From Plasmodium brasilianum (taxonomy: Eukaryota; Apicomplexa; Aconoidasida; Haemosporida; Plasmodiidae), in NCBI RefSeq assembly GCF_023973825.1, contig NC_090121.1:410001-474000 (forward strand): a stretch of 64,000 nucleotides of DNA, written 5' to 3'. The position numbers and the translations under genes are program-made. The notes beneath the pieces are model-generated. The model saw nothing but the letters and a program-made list of their open reading frames with translations, was not told where the DNA came from and ran no database searches. Positions 37,361-49,754 of this stretch are shown one piece after another (position 1 is the stretch's first letter; every line of letters starts with the position of its first letter).

Positions 37361-40300
37361 TATGTAGTGCATACGTCTTTATGTGTATAAATATATATGT
37401 ATGATGTGAACGTATGTATGGATGTATTGCTTAGCCGTACCTCATATACATACATACACAACGTACAAACATATGCGTATACTTATAATCTATACGAAGT
37501 TACTTAAAAAACTATTTTGCACATTTCAAAAAATTCGAACTATAAGCATTATCATGGAGGTATTAAAAAAAATAAAATAATAAGATAAAATAATAAAATA
37601 AAATAAAAAAAATAATAAAAAATAAAAAAATAAAAAAAATAAAAGGTATTATATACTGCTTGTTTAATAAACTTGTTCAATTTTGTATTGATAAAATATT
37701 CTCTACGCTATTTAAAAATATTGCTTCGTCTATATTAAAAGCTTTGAACACTTAACAAGTTAATATGCAAATTAGTGTTCACGCGCGCATGTGTATATAT
37801 ATATATATAAGTGCACGTACATTCAGATATATATGCACCTGTTAAACATTATACATCAAATGAGTATATACCTCCGCAGATGTATAAGCACCGAAATGTA
37901 CGACGTGCACATAGGGATATATACCAAACACATATATGAATATATATACATATATTTCATACGTATACATCCATACATAGATTAATATATACACATACGT
38001 GCATACATCCGTACGTACATCCGCTTGTCTGCATATTCATGTACATACCATATAAATTACCAATAAAAAATGAAAATACAAAAAAGTATGGTCCTTTTAT
38101 AATTTCATCTCACGTAGTTAAACTTATATCTCTTACTAAGGCTCACATATTTTTATGATTTAATATATCTTACTAAATTACTAAATATATTACACATGCA
38201 TATATTCATGTATACAAAATATATATAAATGTATGTATATATATATGTATATATATATACATATACATACGGTAATAGTATAAACATACATGCAAGCACA
38301 TATATATACAAGTATGCATAATAAATGGCACTTAAAACACTTAGTAATAATACATTTGTATATTAATTCTCAATAAATGCGCAAGTATGCAAGGGGTAAT
38401 ATAAAAATACAAAAATTTAAAAAGAAAAAACTAAAGAGGGTATACACGTGTATATATATATTTATACATACATATATGCATATATAATCATGTACATATA
38501 TACATATATGTATATATATTTGTGAAGCATTTATCTATGTTCAGGGTTTTAATCTTTTATCTTTTTATCTTTTTTTTATCTTTTTCTTATCCATTATCTT
38601 AAACTCAAACCTTTATTTCGTTTTATTGTTTTTTTTTTTTTTTTTTTATTTAATCTTCTCGTTTCAATTCTAAAAGTTCATATATATTTTTTTGAGCACT
38701 TTTTTTTTTTTTTTTTTTTTTTTACTTATTAGCTACTATTGTTTTGTGGATAAAAGCAGAATTACGGAAAAGATAAAAAAAAAAAAAATAATAAATAAAT
38801 AGATAAATAAATACATAAATAAATAAAATAAGTACATAAATACGTAAATAAAATAAATAAGGGAAAAGAAAATAGAAGAATAAAATATATAATAATATAA
38901 TAAAGGAAAAAATATAAAATAACTTAAAATAAAAAAAAAAAATTTCCTCAATTTAAAAAAATAGTGAAATATACAAAAAAAAAAAAAAATTTCTTTTACT
39001 TTTATAACATTCCAATATTTATTTTCATATTATAATATACTGAAATATAATTCTTTCATAATTTTTTTTTTTTTTTTACATATATATACATGTATTATGT
39101 ATATATTGTATTAATGCAGTATTCTCTTGTACTAAATTATATCTATACTTAATTTTTACCATTTACGTTTTAACCTGAAATCCTCAAGTACATTTTAATA
39201 TACTGCTTTGTTATATACATATGTATATAACAAAGCAGTATGTACATATATATATAAAATATGTATGTAATAAGTACGTATATATATAAAATATGAATGT
39301 AGTATGTATATATATAAAATATGTATGTAGTATGTACGTATATATTATAATATGTATGTATATTTACACGTATGTAATATTATATATGTAATTTTTTTTT
39401 GCCTCATCTTGTTACATAAAAAATGGGTTCATTTGTGCACATACTATTATTTTATATATATTGTATGAAGTACATTTATTTCACAAATGTATATTATTTA
39501 TAAATATATGCTAATAATGTATACACGTAAAAATATATGTATATATCTATATGTACGTATATGTTATGTATAAATATATAATATTTTTATATACTCATGC
39601 ACTTTTTTATTTATTTAGTAAAATGCACTCAACAATAAATCATCATGGCACAAAAACGTTTAAATATGTATGTACTCCTGCGTTTTGCACATAATTTATT
39701 TATATATAAAAAAAAAAAAAGCATAAACAATGAGAGTACGTATATATATAAATATATATACATTAGATAAATGTATATAATATAAATTTACGTACTTGCT
39801 AAGAATGGAAGATGCATTCACGAAGATACAAGAAAATTGTACTTAGGTTAAACATAAGCAGAAAAAATTATACGGGCTTATTTTTTATAATTATCAAGTG
39901 AACATAAATTTGTATGCATATACATGTTTTGTATATATTATTATACATATATAATTATATGTATATAAATTTGTAAATATTATGTATATATACGTGTATG
40001 TATTATATATACGTATATATATAATATATTATTTATCACATTTGTCATCAGTTAAATTTAATTTTACTTCGTCGTTAAGTTTTCATTTTAAAGTCAAAAA
40101 TTAACAATAAAATAAAACTCATCTTTTTGTGGTATTTTTTGTACAATTTTTCTTATTTTTATTTTTCATTTATATTTATTATTACGTATATGTATACATA
40201 TATATATATGTACATTTGTACGTATAAATAATGTATAATTTACAAATAACTATATATTACAAATAAAGGATGTATAAATTACAAATAAATAATGTAAAAA

Positions 40301-41482
40301 TTATGTGTAATAAATTTTTTATTATATTTTATATATATATATATATATATTTATTCATATATATAAATTTTATAATATATAATTGAGTACATATATTTTT
40401 ACATATATTGTTATATATTATATTTTGTGTGGGTGTTATTCTGTAGCATGCAAAAAAAATCTTTTGTCGCCATGCACATTCAAAATTTTTTAGCTTTTAA
40501 AACTTACAATTTTATGATAATTAAAAAAAAAAAGAAAAAGAAAAAATAGGGTACACTGTGAATGAATTAAATATTTTAATACAGACATTGTTAACTCATA
40601 AATACATTTATATATTAAAAAGTGTACGTAGGTATGCATATAATATATATATATATATACATATATATAAATTTGTACAAATAGATTAATTGTATTTCCC
40701 CCTTAACAAAAAAAAAAAAAAAAAAATTTAAATGAAAAGTTGTTATATTAGTATATATTTCTTCTTGTTATATTTTAAGGGAAAAAATAATAAAAAAAAG
40801 AAAAATAAAAGATTCAAAATTTAGTTTATTATTTTTTTTTTTAAGAGCAATTTTTTTTTTCCCTCATTTTATCTCTTTCATTCCTTAACACACAATAACT
40901 TAAAAATGGACATTTTTTCGCCGTCAATGTAAAAGTTAAATAATATATAGCTCTTTGAAATTATAACACTGAGTATTATATGTGTTTATATATATATCTG
41001 TACATGTACATTTAAATACATTTATTTCAAATCATTTGTTACCCTTTTAAAAGTACAGTTTAATATTTCTACCTTTCACGAAATTTGGCCTTTTTTTTCT
41101 TGTTATTTATTTATACACGTATTAAATTTTTTTTTTTTTTCTCTTTCTCTTTTCCTTTTAACTTCATTTGTGTCATTTAGTTGTTACTTATTTGTTTTTA
41201 TGTTTTGCCTTACACAAGAGAGTGTTTTTTTTTATGCATGAATTTTTGTCGTTTCTTGTTTCACCATGAAAATTATACAAATAAGGCATTTTTAGATGTA
41301 CATACATAAACATGTACGTATACAAATATGGGAGTACTACTTGTATAAATATATATATATATGTATATATTTGTGTATGTTCGTACACAAGTAACCCAGT
41401 ATAGCAATCAAAAAATAAGTGCTTTTTAATTTTTTTTTTTTTTTTTTATGCGTTTCTAAGTATTCATTTACAAGAGGTTACA
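37244..41482. other. 4.2-kb upstream region of the AP2 gene, no gene seen
   Basis: Extremely AT-rich, with many TATATGTA microsatellites, poly-A/T runs and (TA)n at 37295-37354. It contains a 42-bp perfect palindrome at 39200-39241 and blocks of GTATGTAGTATGTACGTATATATA repeats at 39240-39370. Long intergenic regions upstream of AP2 genes are common in Plasmodium and may carry a long 5' UTR and regulatory sites. Confidence 0.6.
39200..39241. repeat. 42-bp perfect palindrome
   Basis: The left half (TACTGCTTTGTTATATACAT, from 39201) is followed directly by its exact reverse complement (39221-39240), and the next base pair out (A/T) also matches. There is no spacer. It lies about 2 kb upstream of the AP2 start. 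Confidence 0.95.
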
Positions 41483-41551
41483 TTATTTTACTGTCATCTG
41501 TCTCAGCACAAAGCAGTTATTTTTTCAGTGTATAAGCAGGAATATTAATTC

Positions 41552-41583
<32 letters not shown>

Positions 41584-41775
41584 CGAAATAAGCAAAAATT
41601 GTGAAATATGCTTAATATGAGTATTATACGAAAAAACAACTGAACCATATGAAGTCCTCTGAACCAGAAATATCATATTATAACCTAAATACATATGCAC
41701 ACCATTTTTGCATTGTGCTGTTTCTGTATTATGTGCTAAATTATTGAAAAATTGAAGAGGATCATATTGTAGCAT
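41483..41775 (-). CDS. Candidate two-exon small protein
   Basis: Minus strand exon 41630-41775 begins ATG (MLQYDPLQFFNNLAHN) and reads on without low complexity (NGVHMYLGYNMIFLVQRTSY) to GSVVFS, before a GTATAA donor. After an intron containing a 30-T tract, exon 41483-41501 joins in phase to give QMTVK and stop: 54 aa. The main exon is convincingly coding in composition; an upstream exon may be missing. I do not recognise the family. Confidence 0.4.
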
Positions 41776-41995
41776 TGTAAGATATATGTACCTTTTGTTT
41801 CATTTATAATTAAGTCGGTCTTACGTCAATTTAAATATCAAATTTAATTTTATTTTTAATTCCAATTTTATTTTTAGTGTTATTTTTAATTTTTTTCGCC
41901 GTTATTTTATGTTTCTGAAAAGCAAGTAATTCGCATACTTATTTATTACATACATTTTATATGTAAATATATGCATACATGTACATGAATGATAT

Positions 41996-42491
41996 ATGGT
42001 TAAAAAGAGTGCATGCGTCAATGAGGAAATGGAAGAGAAAAACTACTCGTGTAAAAATTTTACGAAAGAGGGAAAACAGTTTCTTATAAGTAAAAATATG
42101 AACAACTTATTCATGTATTATAAGTGCTTTATCTCATTTTTAGAGAATACGTGCATTTATGAGTATATATGGGTATTTATGCGAATTTATGTGTTTTATA
42201 CATTTATATGTGTACATATGAGTATAAAATTTGTTATATATCAAAATGGAAACAAAGCGCACTTATTTGCCTGCACTCCTCCCGGGTTTTTGCCAAAAGC
42301 AATTACTATGTATTGTACACATATGTACCTACATATGCATACATATATATATTTATATATTGCGTATTTCTACGTTTATATGCTTATGTACCTTTCTTAT
42401 TTTTTTAAAACTCATCATATATGAATATTTTACCTCCCCCCCCCCCCAAAGGTGTGCAAAAATAAAAACTATTACGTCATCTTTTGTTTGA
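41996..42491 (+). CDS. Candidate three-exon small Cys-containing protein
   Basis: Exons 41996-42162, 42223-42285 and 42452-42491 join in phase to 89 aa: MVKKSACVNEEMEEKNYSC..., then IKFVIYQNGNKAHLFACTPP, then CAKIKTITSSFV and stop. Exon 1 is clearly coding in composition. The last acceptor follows a run of 12 C, which is unusual here. The ATG at 42246 (METKRTYLP) offers an alternative reading of exon 2. Head-to-head with the candidate gene at 41483-41775. Family unknown. Confidence 0.4.
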
Positions 42492-42844
42492 CCTATTATT
42501 TATTGCCATAGTTGCAAGAAAAAAAAAAAAAAAAAATAAGTACGAAATATACAGCATGAAACATGAAGTGTAGAATATGCTTTACTTAATAAATTCTTTT
42601 GTATACCATAATAAGAAATAACCTTGCTTTTTTTTATAACGTGCATATATTAATTAAAAAAATTAAGAATATCGCACATAATTTATATCGTAATATATTT
42701 CATTGAATGTATAATATATTTAATACTTTGATTAATTTAATGCACACAAAATATGGTAGCAATACTCGCGTTGCGATTTAAGAAGACGTCTTAAATACGT
42801 ATTTTTATTTCACTGTTTTGCATTATTAAACAGGAATATATAGG

Positions 42845-42879
<35 letters not shown>

Positions 42880-44267
42880 TTATATATGTATATTTATATT
42901 TATATATGTGTGTGTTTATATATGAACATAAGTATACACAATTTTATTCACCATATTTATAAGTTTTTCTTGTTATTTTTTAATTTTTTTTTTTGCTATT
43001 AGCAGGAGTTTTCGCATGAGGCATAAAAATTGTAAAATTATAATAGCGCAGATATTCATGTAATGGTTTTATTATATAACATAAAAACATTTACACATGT
43101 ATAATTATATACATGTATATTTATACAATCGCATATTTATATATTTACATATTTATACATATTAATACGCGCTTACATTAATTTATGTATTTGTATATGT
43201 AAACCTTTCAAATATTGCACTAGCTCCATTTTTATTCACAAATGTAAGGAAAATAATTTTACATAAACTTTTTTTTGAGAAACAATTTCCATTTCACAAG
43301 TAAATAAAAACGAAAGTCATCGTTATATCTCAAGAGTTGCAAAAATTCGTATGATGCTGTTATTATTATGTCGTTGCAATACTATTACATCGTCCCTCTA
43401 GCTCAATTTTTTTCAATTTTTACTTCCATATGCACGTATATACGATGTATATGTATTAATAGGTATATAATGACACATATGTGTACATCATTATGTTAAT
43501 TTCAGTTATACTACTCAATCAAATCGATCATAATAAATAGTAATAATGTGTAATAACTATTCGCAAATTTTCATTTGTTATGAAAATGTGAAACATGAAA
43601 ATTTTGATTGTTCTACTTTTTTTTTTTTTTTTTTTTTTTGAGCAAAAATACACCTTTGTCATTTTCACTACATCATATTAGGAAAATAATTTAAAAGGGA
43701 CAAAGCAATGAAAAAATTATTTTCGTGTTCCTCATGTAATGTACATTATATATTCGTGTATACATATAAAGAGGAAAGTTGCTAATAGGTACTCATAGCT
43801 CCTTATAATTGCTTGTAGCTTATCATAATTAACATAATTCGTATCAGCCTTTTTTTTTGCTGCCTGCGTTTGGAAACAATTTCAAGATATAAATAATTGA
43901 AAAATGCCATATTTTAATTCGTACAACTTGATATGAGATGAAAAAAAAAATATATATATACAAAAATAAACAAATACTAATACGAAATGAGATACGTGTT
44001 TTTGTTCCCCTCATTGATATTTGTAAAAAAAAAAAAATAGTAAGTTAACGAATATAACATTAGGCAAGAAAAATTGGTACTAATATTGGCAAACGGAGCA
44101 TATGGCGAAAATTAGCGGTTTCATTACAACCTTTTCCCGTGTTCACTTTTATTTAACTATCAAAACTTATTACACAAAGGAAGATATAGCCATGTTAATG
44201 TTTTTTATAAAATAAAACAAAAAAAACAAAGCGTCACTTCATCTTTTGCATAAAAATGACAGGGGTC

Positions 44268-44299
<32 letters not shown>

Positions 44300-44309
44300 C
44301 CTAATTTCC
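42492..44309. other. Intergenic, AT-rich
   Basis: 1.8 kb with (TA)n at 42848-42900, poly-T at 43618-43639 and a poly-A run at 44271-44297 next to the MIC60-like stop codon. No exon recognised. Confidence 0.55.
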
Positions 44310-47105
44310 TTAGGGACAACTCCTCAACGTTTTACTTGTTAGTATTAACCTTGAGACAGCCAGTCTTAAGTAGAACTTAAACAAAATTACATTTTTTATA
44401 TGTTCGTTAAAAGGATTAAACGTTTTTTTACAATTTCCAGTTAAGTCATCTATATACTGTAATGCGTCTATGAAATTATTTTGTTCAATGCTGTTTAAGG
44501 CATACGATAGATTCAGCAAGTTCGCTTTAAGAATTGTATTTTCTTTTATTGTGTGCATTAAAATTTTATTTAATGTGGACTGATGATTAATGTACAGATA
44601 AGACATAAATGTGCTGACTATTTTTCTAAAATAGCTATTTTTTTGTTGTTCTAAAAATGCCTCCTTCACACTTTGCTTATATAAAATAAGAAACTCGTTC
44701 TTGATTTTCTCATTATTATTACTAGTCGGTTTGAATGTTCGAGAAAAGAAATTATAAGGTAATACTTTAAAAACTTTTTCTAAAAATGTATCTCTCTCTA
44801 GACATTTTTTTAAATCCAGCAAAGCTGACTCAACAGATAAATCTTGAATTATACAATTCTGTAAATTTACTATCTGATTTTGAATGTAATTTATGCTTTC
44901 TAGTTTTGTTTGTTTTAGTTGCTCTTCTGTTATAATTTCTTTTATCCTATTAATATCAAATGCATATATATTCATTTTTTTCAAATAATTCTCCTGGACT
45001 AGTGTTAACTCCTTTTCTAGTTTATCTTTTTCCATGTTAATTTCTTCCTGTTTCCTATTCATAATATGATTTTCAAAATTTTCTTTTTCCTTTTTATAAT
45101 TTTCCCTTAATACTTTTTCTTCTTCTTTTAATTTTTTTATCATAGATCGTTTTAATTCTTTTTGTAATTTTTTTTTCATTCTCAAATAATTATTATTATA
45201 TTTAATTGTCAGTATTTTTTTTAGTGCCCACTTTTCTTCTTCCATTAATATGTCTTTATACTTTTCTGTTATTAGTTCATTTATAAACATTTCTATCATC
45301 TTACATTTTAATTCTTCTTTATTTAAATTATTTATATTTTTTACAAAATTTTTTATATCCTTTTCAAAAATTTTATTAAAACTGGACTGTTTTATTGTTC
45401 CTTCGAAAGTGCTATTTGACGTTGTCGGACTAGCCATATTATCAAAATTATTTAGGTATTCACTTTCTCTTTCTACTTCTTCTGCTTCAACAGTATGTTC
45501 AGATTGCGTATGTTCTTTTATCTCATTATCATCACCACACCTCTCTTTACAGTTCTCCATATTGTGAATGATCCTCTCCGTTTGCGTCATTAATACATTC
45601 TTATGAACACCTTCAGCAGAATGAAGCATTTCACGGTCTAGTTCTTTATATGTATCATCACCATCTGGAAAGGTAAAAATCTTTTTCCCCTCACCCTCAG
45701 CTTCCTTATCCGCAGAAGAGTCTGCTATTGCGTCCCTTCCATTTTGACTCTTAAAAGTCATTACGACCTCATGTTCTCCATTATTCTCTATAGCCTCACA
45801 TGTACCCTTCATAATATCCACATATTCTGGATTACGTTCAAACCGTTCGTCCTCTAGCACACTAGAGGCACTCCAATAGGTCCCTTTCTTCCCCCCTGGT
45901 AAATTTTCATCAAAAGTAGTACCTGCTTCACAATTCGCCCTCTCTAACTCTTTCCCCTTTATATTATGGTCTTCTATGGGGATATTTTCTTCCTCAAACG
46001 GAAGTATATTAAAGTATATTTTATTATTTTCCTCTTTAGGTGTTTTCTCAGTAGGTTCTGTACTTCTATCATACGCAGTACGAAAGTTTTTCTCTAATTC
46101 GATGTTCTCTTGATATTTCAAGATGTCCGCTGATTCGTCATCTTCCCTTTCTATATTAACGCCTGTTATGTTTGTATTATTAGAACTCGTAAAATAATTA
46201 TTACTAATAGAGTTATATGAGTTATCATTGTAGTCGATAGGACATAGCTTAGTGTGTTTTTCATTGTTCATATATTCATCATCCCTTTCCTCCTTCATAT
46301 TTGAGATATTTAATTTGTTGATGAAACTTTCTACATTTTTTATATCGTTACTCATATCATGCACATCAGCTGGATTTGTTTTTGAATCACTTAAGTAAAT
46401 GTCGATCGGTTTGTCCTTTATCTCCTGTTCAACAGACTTGTTAATTTCATTGTTGTGGGGAAGAAACTCTTTTTCTGTTTTGTTCTCCCTCATATTCTGT
46501 AGTTTTTTCGTGTTTGTAAAATTGGGTACGTTATTATTTATACCCTTTCGACTTGTAGAGACAGGATATAGTTCTAAAATATTCTTCACTCGTATATTAA
46601 AAAAAATATTGACATTATTATAACATTCTGTAATCATTAGTTTAATGTAATTATAATACTGGTTCAATCCTTGTATATATTTCATATACCTCATTATACA
46701 CTCTTTCATCCGTTCGACCATTTTATCAAAAATTATTTTTTGGGGTATTATTTTTATTTCTATAATATCATATAATACTAAATAATTTCCTAATTTTTTC
46801 TTAACATACTCCTTATTCTTTTGTAGTAAATCTATGCTTTCATACGTACTATAAAATAATAAGGCTACGAAAAACAATTTTTTTAAAAATAATTTTTTTT
46901 TTTCTTTTTTTCCTTCATTAATAATATCACTAACTCCTTCCATTAGCTTTTCCTCTCTTCCTTTTTCTCTATCTATTCCTTTACTACTGCAATGCCCAGG
47001 TGTTTTCAATTTAGATAGAAGAGTAATGTTTTTGTTTACTATCTCATTTTCTTTGTATTTCTTCAGAATATTCTTGCAGAACAGAATATATCGTAACCGT
47101 ATCAT
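44310..47105 (-). CDS. MIC60/mitofilin-like protein
   Basis: Single exon, 931 aa. MIC60 is the inner-membrane core of the MICOS complex at crista junctions. The N-terminus is basic (MIRLRYILFCKNILKKYKEN), suited to mitochondrial import, followed at about residues 70-90 by one hydrophobic segment (KLFFVALLFYSTY). The middle (about 200-560) is acidic and poorly conserved. From about 570 to 750 there is a long coiled coil rich in Lys and Glu. The C-terminal end resembles the mitofilin signature: NLSYALNSIEQNNFIDALQY and IDDLTGNCKKTFNPF (family: ALGDLTLAMKYVNLLQGAPR...W). The topology and C-terminal block support the call; sequence identity is low, so another coiled-coil membrane protein is possible. 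Confidence 0.65.
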   Translation of the reverse strand: MIRLRYILFCKNILKKYKENEIVNKNITLLSKLKTPGHCSSKGIDREKGREEKLMEGVSDIINEGKKEKKKLFLKKLFFVALLFYSTYESIDLLQKNKEYVKKKLGNYLVLYDIIEIKIIPQKIIFDKMVERMKECIMRYMKYIQGLNQYYNYIKLMITECYNNVNIFFNIRVKNILELYPVSTSRKGINNNVPNFTNTKKLQNMRENKTEKEFLPHNNEINKSVEQEIKDKPIDIYLSDSKTNPADVHDMSNDIKNVESFINKLNISNMKEERDDEYMNNEKHTKLCPIDYNDNSYNSISNNYFTSSNNTNITGVNIEREDDESADILKYQENIELEKNFRTAYDRSTEPTEKTPKEENNKIYFNILPFEEENIPIEDHNIKGKELERANCEAGTTFDENLPGGKKGTYWSASSVLEDERFERNPEYVDIMKGTCEAIENNGEHEVVMTFKSQNGRDAIADSSADKEAEGEGKKIFTFPDGDDTYKELDREMLHSAEGVHKNVLMTQTERIIHNMENCKERCGDDNEIKEHTQSEHTVEAEEVERESEYLNNFDNMASPTTSNSTFEGTIKQSSFNKIFEKDIKNFVKNINNLNKEELKCKMIEMFINELITEKYKDILMEEEKWALKKILTIKYNNNYLRMKKKLQKELKRSMIKKLKEEEKVLRENYKKEKENFENHIMNRKQEEINMEKDKLEKELTLVQENYLKKMNIYAFDINRIKEIITEEQLKQTKLESINYIQNQIVNLQNCIIQDLSVESALLDLKKCLERDTFLEKVFKVLPYNFFSRTFKPTSNNNEKIKNEFLILYKQSVKEAFLEQQKNSYFRKIVSTFMSYLYINHQSTLNKILMHTIKENTILKANLLNLSYALNSIEQNNFIDALQYIDDLTGNCKKTFNPFNEHIKNVILFKFYLRLAVSRLILTSKTLRSCP

Positions 47106-49754
47106 TCTCTATGCTCGCTCAATTAATGAAATGTACAAGTAAATATGCGTTAATACACGTGGTCGTACGTAGATATAAGGGCATACGGGTTGTCATATGT
47201 ATATACTATCACTTATCTACATTTTTGTACCCAGAACAATTGGGGGCTCTCTATGTTCAGCTATAGAATATATATGACATATGCCTTGTCTTAATTGTAA
47301 TGATGAAAAATTACCTTGCTCTTCTTTCTAACTTTATTAAGTTTATTCGTTAATGTAACTTATATTCCTCAATTTCATTTTTCTTTTTTTGCACATGCCA
47401 GATTTTACGAAATCACTTGTTTTGCTCTTCTCGTGTAATATAAGCACATGCAGCTGCAAGCGATACAGGAACAGACAGGCAAAAATAGAAGAGCATTTGC
47501 ACGAATTTATATATATATATATATATGTACATATATGGTATGTATGTGTATGTATGTATGTACCAAATAAGCTACATACATAACGCTACAAGCGTAGCAT
47601 TTTTTACTAAAAAATGACAAGCTGGGGGGATATAACAAAAAAAATGATCGAAAAGAAAAAATTGAGTTATATGTGCACAAAAAAAAATAAAAAATAATAC
47701 TAAAATATTAAAAACTATTATTAAAATAATTACAAAATAATGGAAAAAATAATAATAAAACAAAAGTAACACAATAATAATATGAATAAATAAATGGAGC
47801 GAACTGAGAAGAGCAATTTTGCGCATTATTTTTCAAAAAGAAAAGGATTGTGTTTTGCTTTCTTTATTTATTGTCACTAAATAAGAAAAAAATAAAATAA
47901 AATAAAAAAAAATAACTCGCTCTTTTCTGTATCAAAAAAATACATAGGTGGAGTCATTTCATATTGTCAGCAGCTTAAGCAAAAAACACAACACAAAACA
48001 TTAAATAACCCTTCAACACAGATATAGAAGTTATAGCTCATTTCTTACTCAACACGATTACGCGTGTAACTGTTATATTACATATACACATACGCTAGTT
48101 CGCATGTACGTATGTTTATACATGCATATATATGTATATGCACATTGTATTCTCCTTAAACATTTAAGGATGAAAAATTTTAGTATTACACAAAAAAATA
48201 AAAATAAAATAACCTACTACAGAAACGTGCAAGCATGAATTTATGAAAAAACATAAGGAAAAATAAAAGAGAGTTAACTAAATATTTTACAGATTTAATA
48301 AACATAAGATTGTATATTTTTTTAAAAAAAAAAGAAAAAAAAAAAAACGTCGTGAAGTAAAAATATACTTAAAAGCGTAGAACTTATTAGCAAGTACCAA
48401 TTGGGTGTACAAGAGGCGTAATCCACTTAAAGAAAGAAAAAAAAAAAATATATACATATATATGTATGTATACACGTAGGGCTAACACGTCATACGTATA
48501 TATGTGAATATATGCAAATAATGCGCATATACATAGGACGGTTAAAGTTGCAAAGTAGAACAGCTTCTCTATTTTAAATATATCCATCATATAAACGACA
48601 AAACGCTTCTAATTTTTTTTGCTTATTTGAATTTTTACTGCAAAAGCTATTTAGTTCACTTTGATAAATTTCTTAAGCATTACTTTACTTATATGTATAT
48701 ATAAAAAATAAATGTATATATTTATTCTAAGCCAATTGTGCAAATGAGGAATTCCATTTGCTTTTTTCCGTTAGCATTTCCATTTTTGAGGTAATAATAA
48801 TACATCAAAAAAAAAAATAACAAATTAACAAATTAACAGATTAACAGATTAACAGATTAACAGATTAACAGATTAACAGATTAACAAAATAACAAGATAA
48901 CATATTAACAAATTAATATATCAACAAATTAACAAATTAATATATCAACAAATTAACAAAATAACAAAATAACAGATTAACAAAATAACAATAACAGATT
49001 AACAAAATAACAATAACAAATTAACAAAATAACAAATTAACAAGCTGACAAAATAACAAATTAACAAAATAACTAAATAACAGATTAACAAACTAACAAT
49101 TTAATGACGTAGTTTAGTTAGTTACGTCAGTTCTATGTACAAAGCTAGAAAACTTTCGTGAGTTTATTTTTTCCTTAATTTCGTTCATATTTTTGTGAAA
49201 AATATTTCTTCTCTCTATACTAATAGCAGAACGCTAGGACATTTTTTTATCATTGCATTTTTTCTCCTTACATTTTTAGAGGGTTAAAAAAAGAGTAGAA
49301 TTACGTGTTTTATAGTCATATGGGGGGGGATGCTTACACAATTTTACCTTTGAGTATATGAATGTGTAAACGTGTGGCTGTACGAACGTATGAGTTTTCA
49401 TAATCAAATATATACGCATTAATATTCGCCTACCAAATAATTTCACCTGAACGGGCGTTTATTCCATCAGAAATAGAGGAAGTTTCCCCCGCAATTTGCC
49501 CTTAACAAGAAACATATTGACAGAACTGTGAAGGGCTAAATTGGCAAGAATAATAAGAGCTGCCTCATTATTGCTTAGCTTATTTTTAAGAGATTATCCA
49601 AGTTAGTATTTATCCTTTACCTTGTTCTTCTTTATTTTTTCCAAGTTATTCTCATCCCTTAGCCGTTGCTAATCCGTCGAGTAACTTCCGCAAATCTGTT
49701 TCCTATTCGTTACTTATCCACCTCCTATCCTCCACTAGTAGTGCCAGCGAAAGG
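47106..49754. other. Intergenic between MIC60-like gene and eIF3d
   Basis: 2.6 kb between two divergent genes. Contains an 8-9 bp AACAGATTA array at 48820-49100. Minus-strand coding-like bits at 48590-48540 (ATG-led, MMDIFKIEKLFYFATLTV), about 48375-48428 after a TTTCTTTAAG acceptor, and 47500-47420 (MLFYFCLSVPVSLAAACAYI) may belong to a small membrane protein gene, but phases were not resolved. The rest is AT-rich and featureless. Confidence 0.45.
48820..49100. repeat. 8-bp ATTAACAG/ATTAACAA array
   Basis: More than twenty short units (AACAGATT, AACAAATT, AACAAAAT). Located about 650 bp upstream of the eIF3d start codon. Confidence 0.85.
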
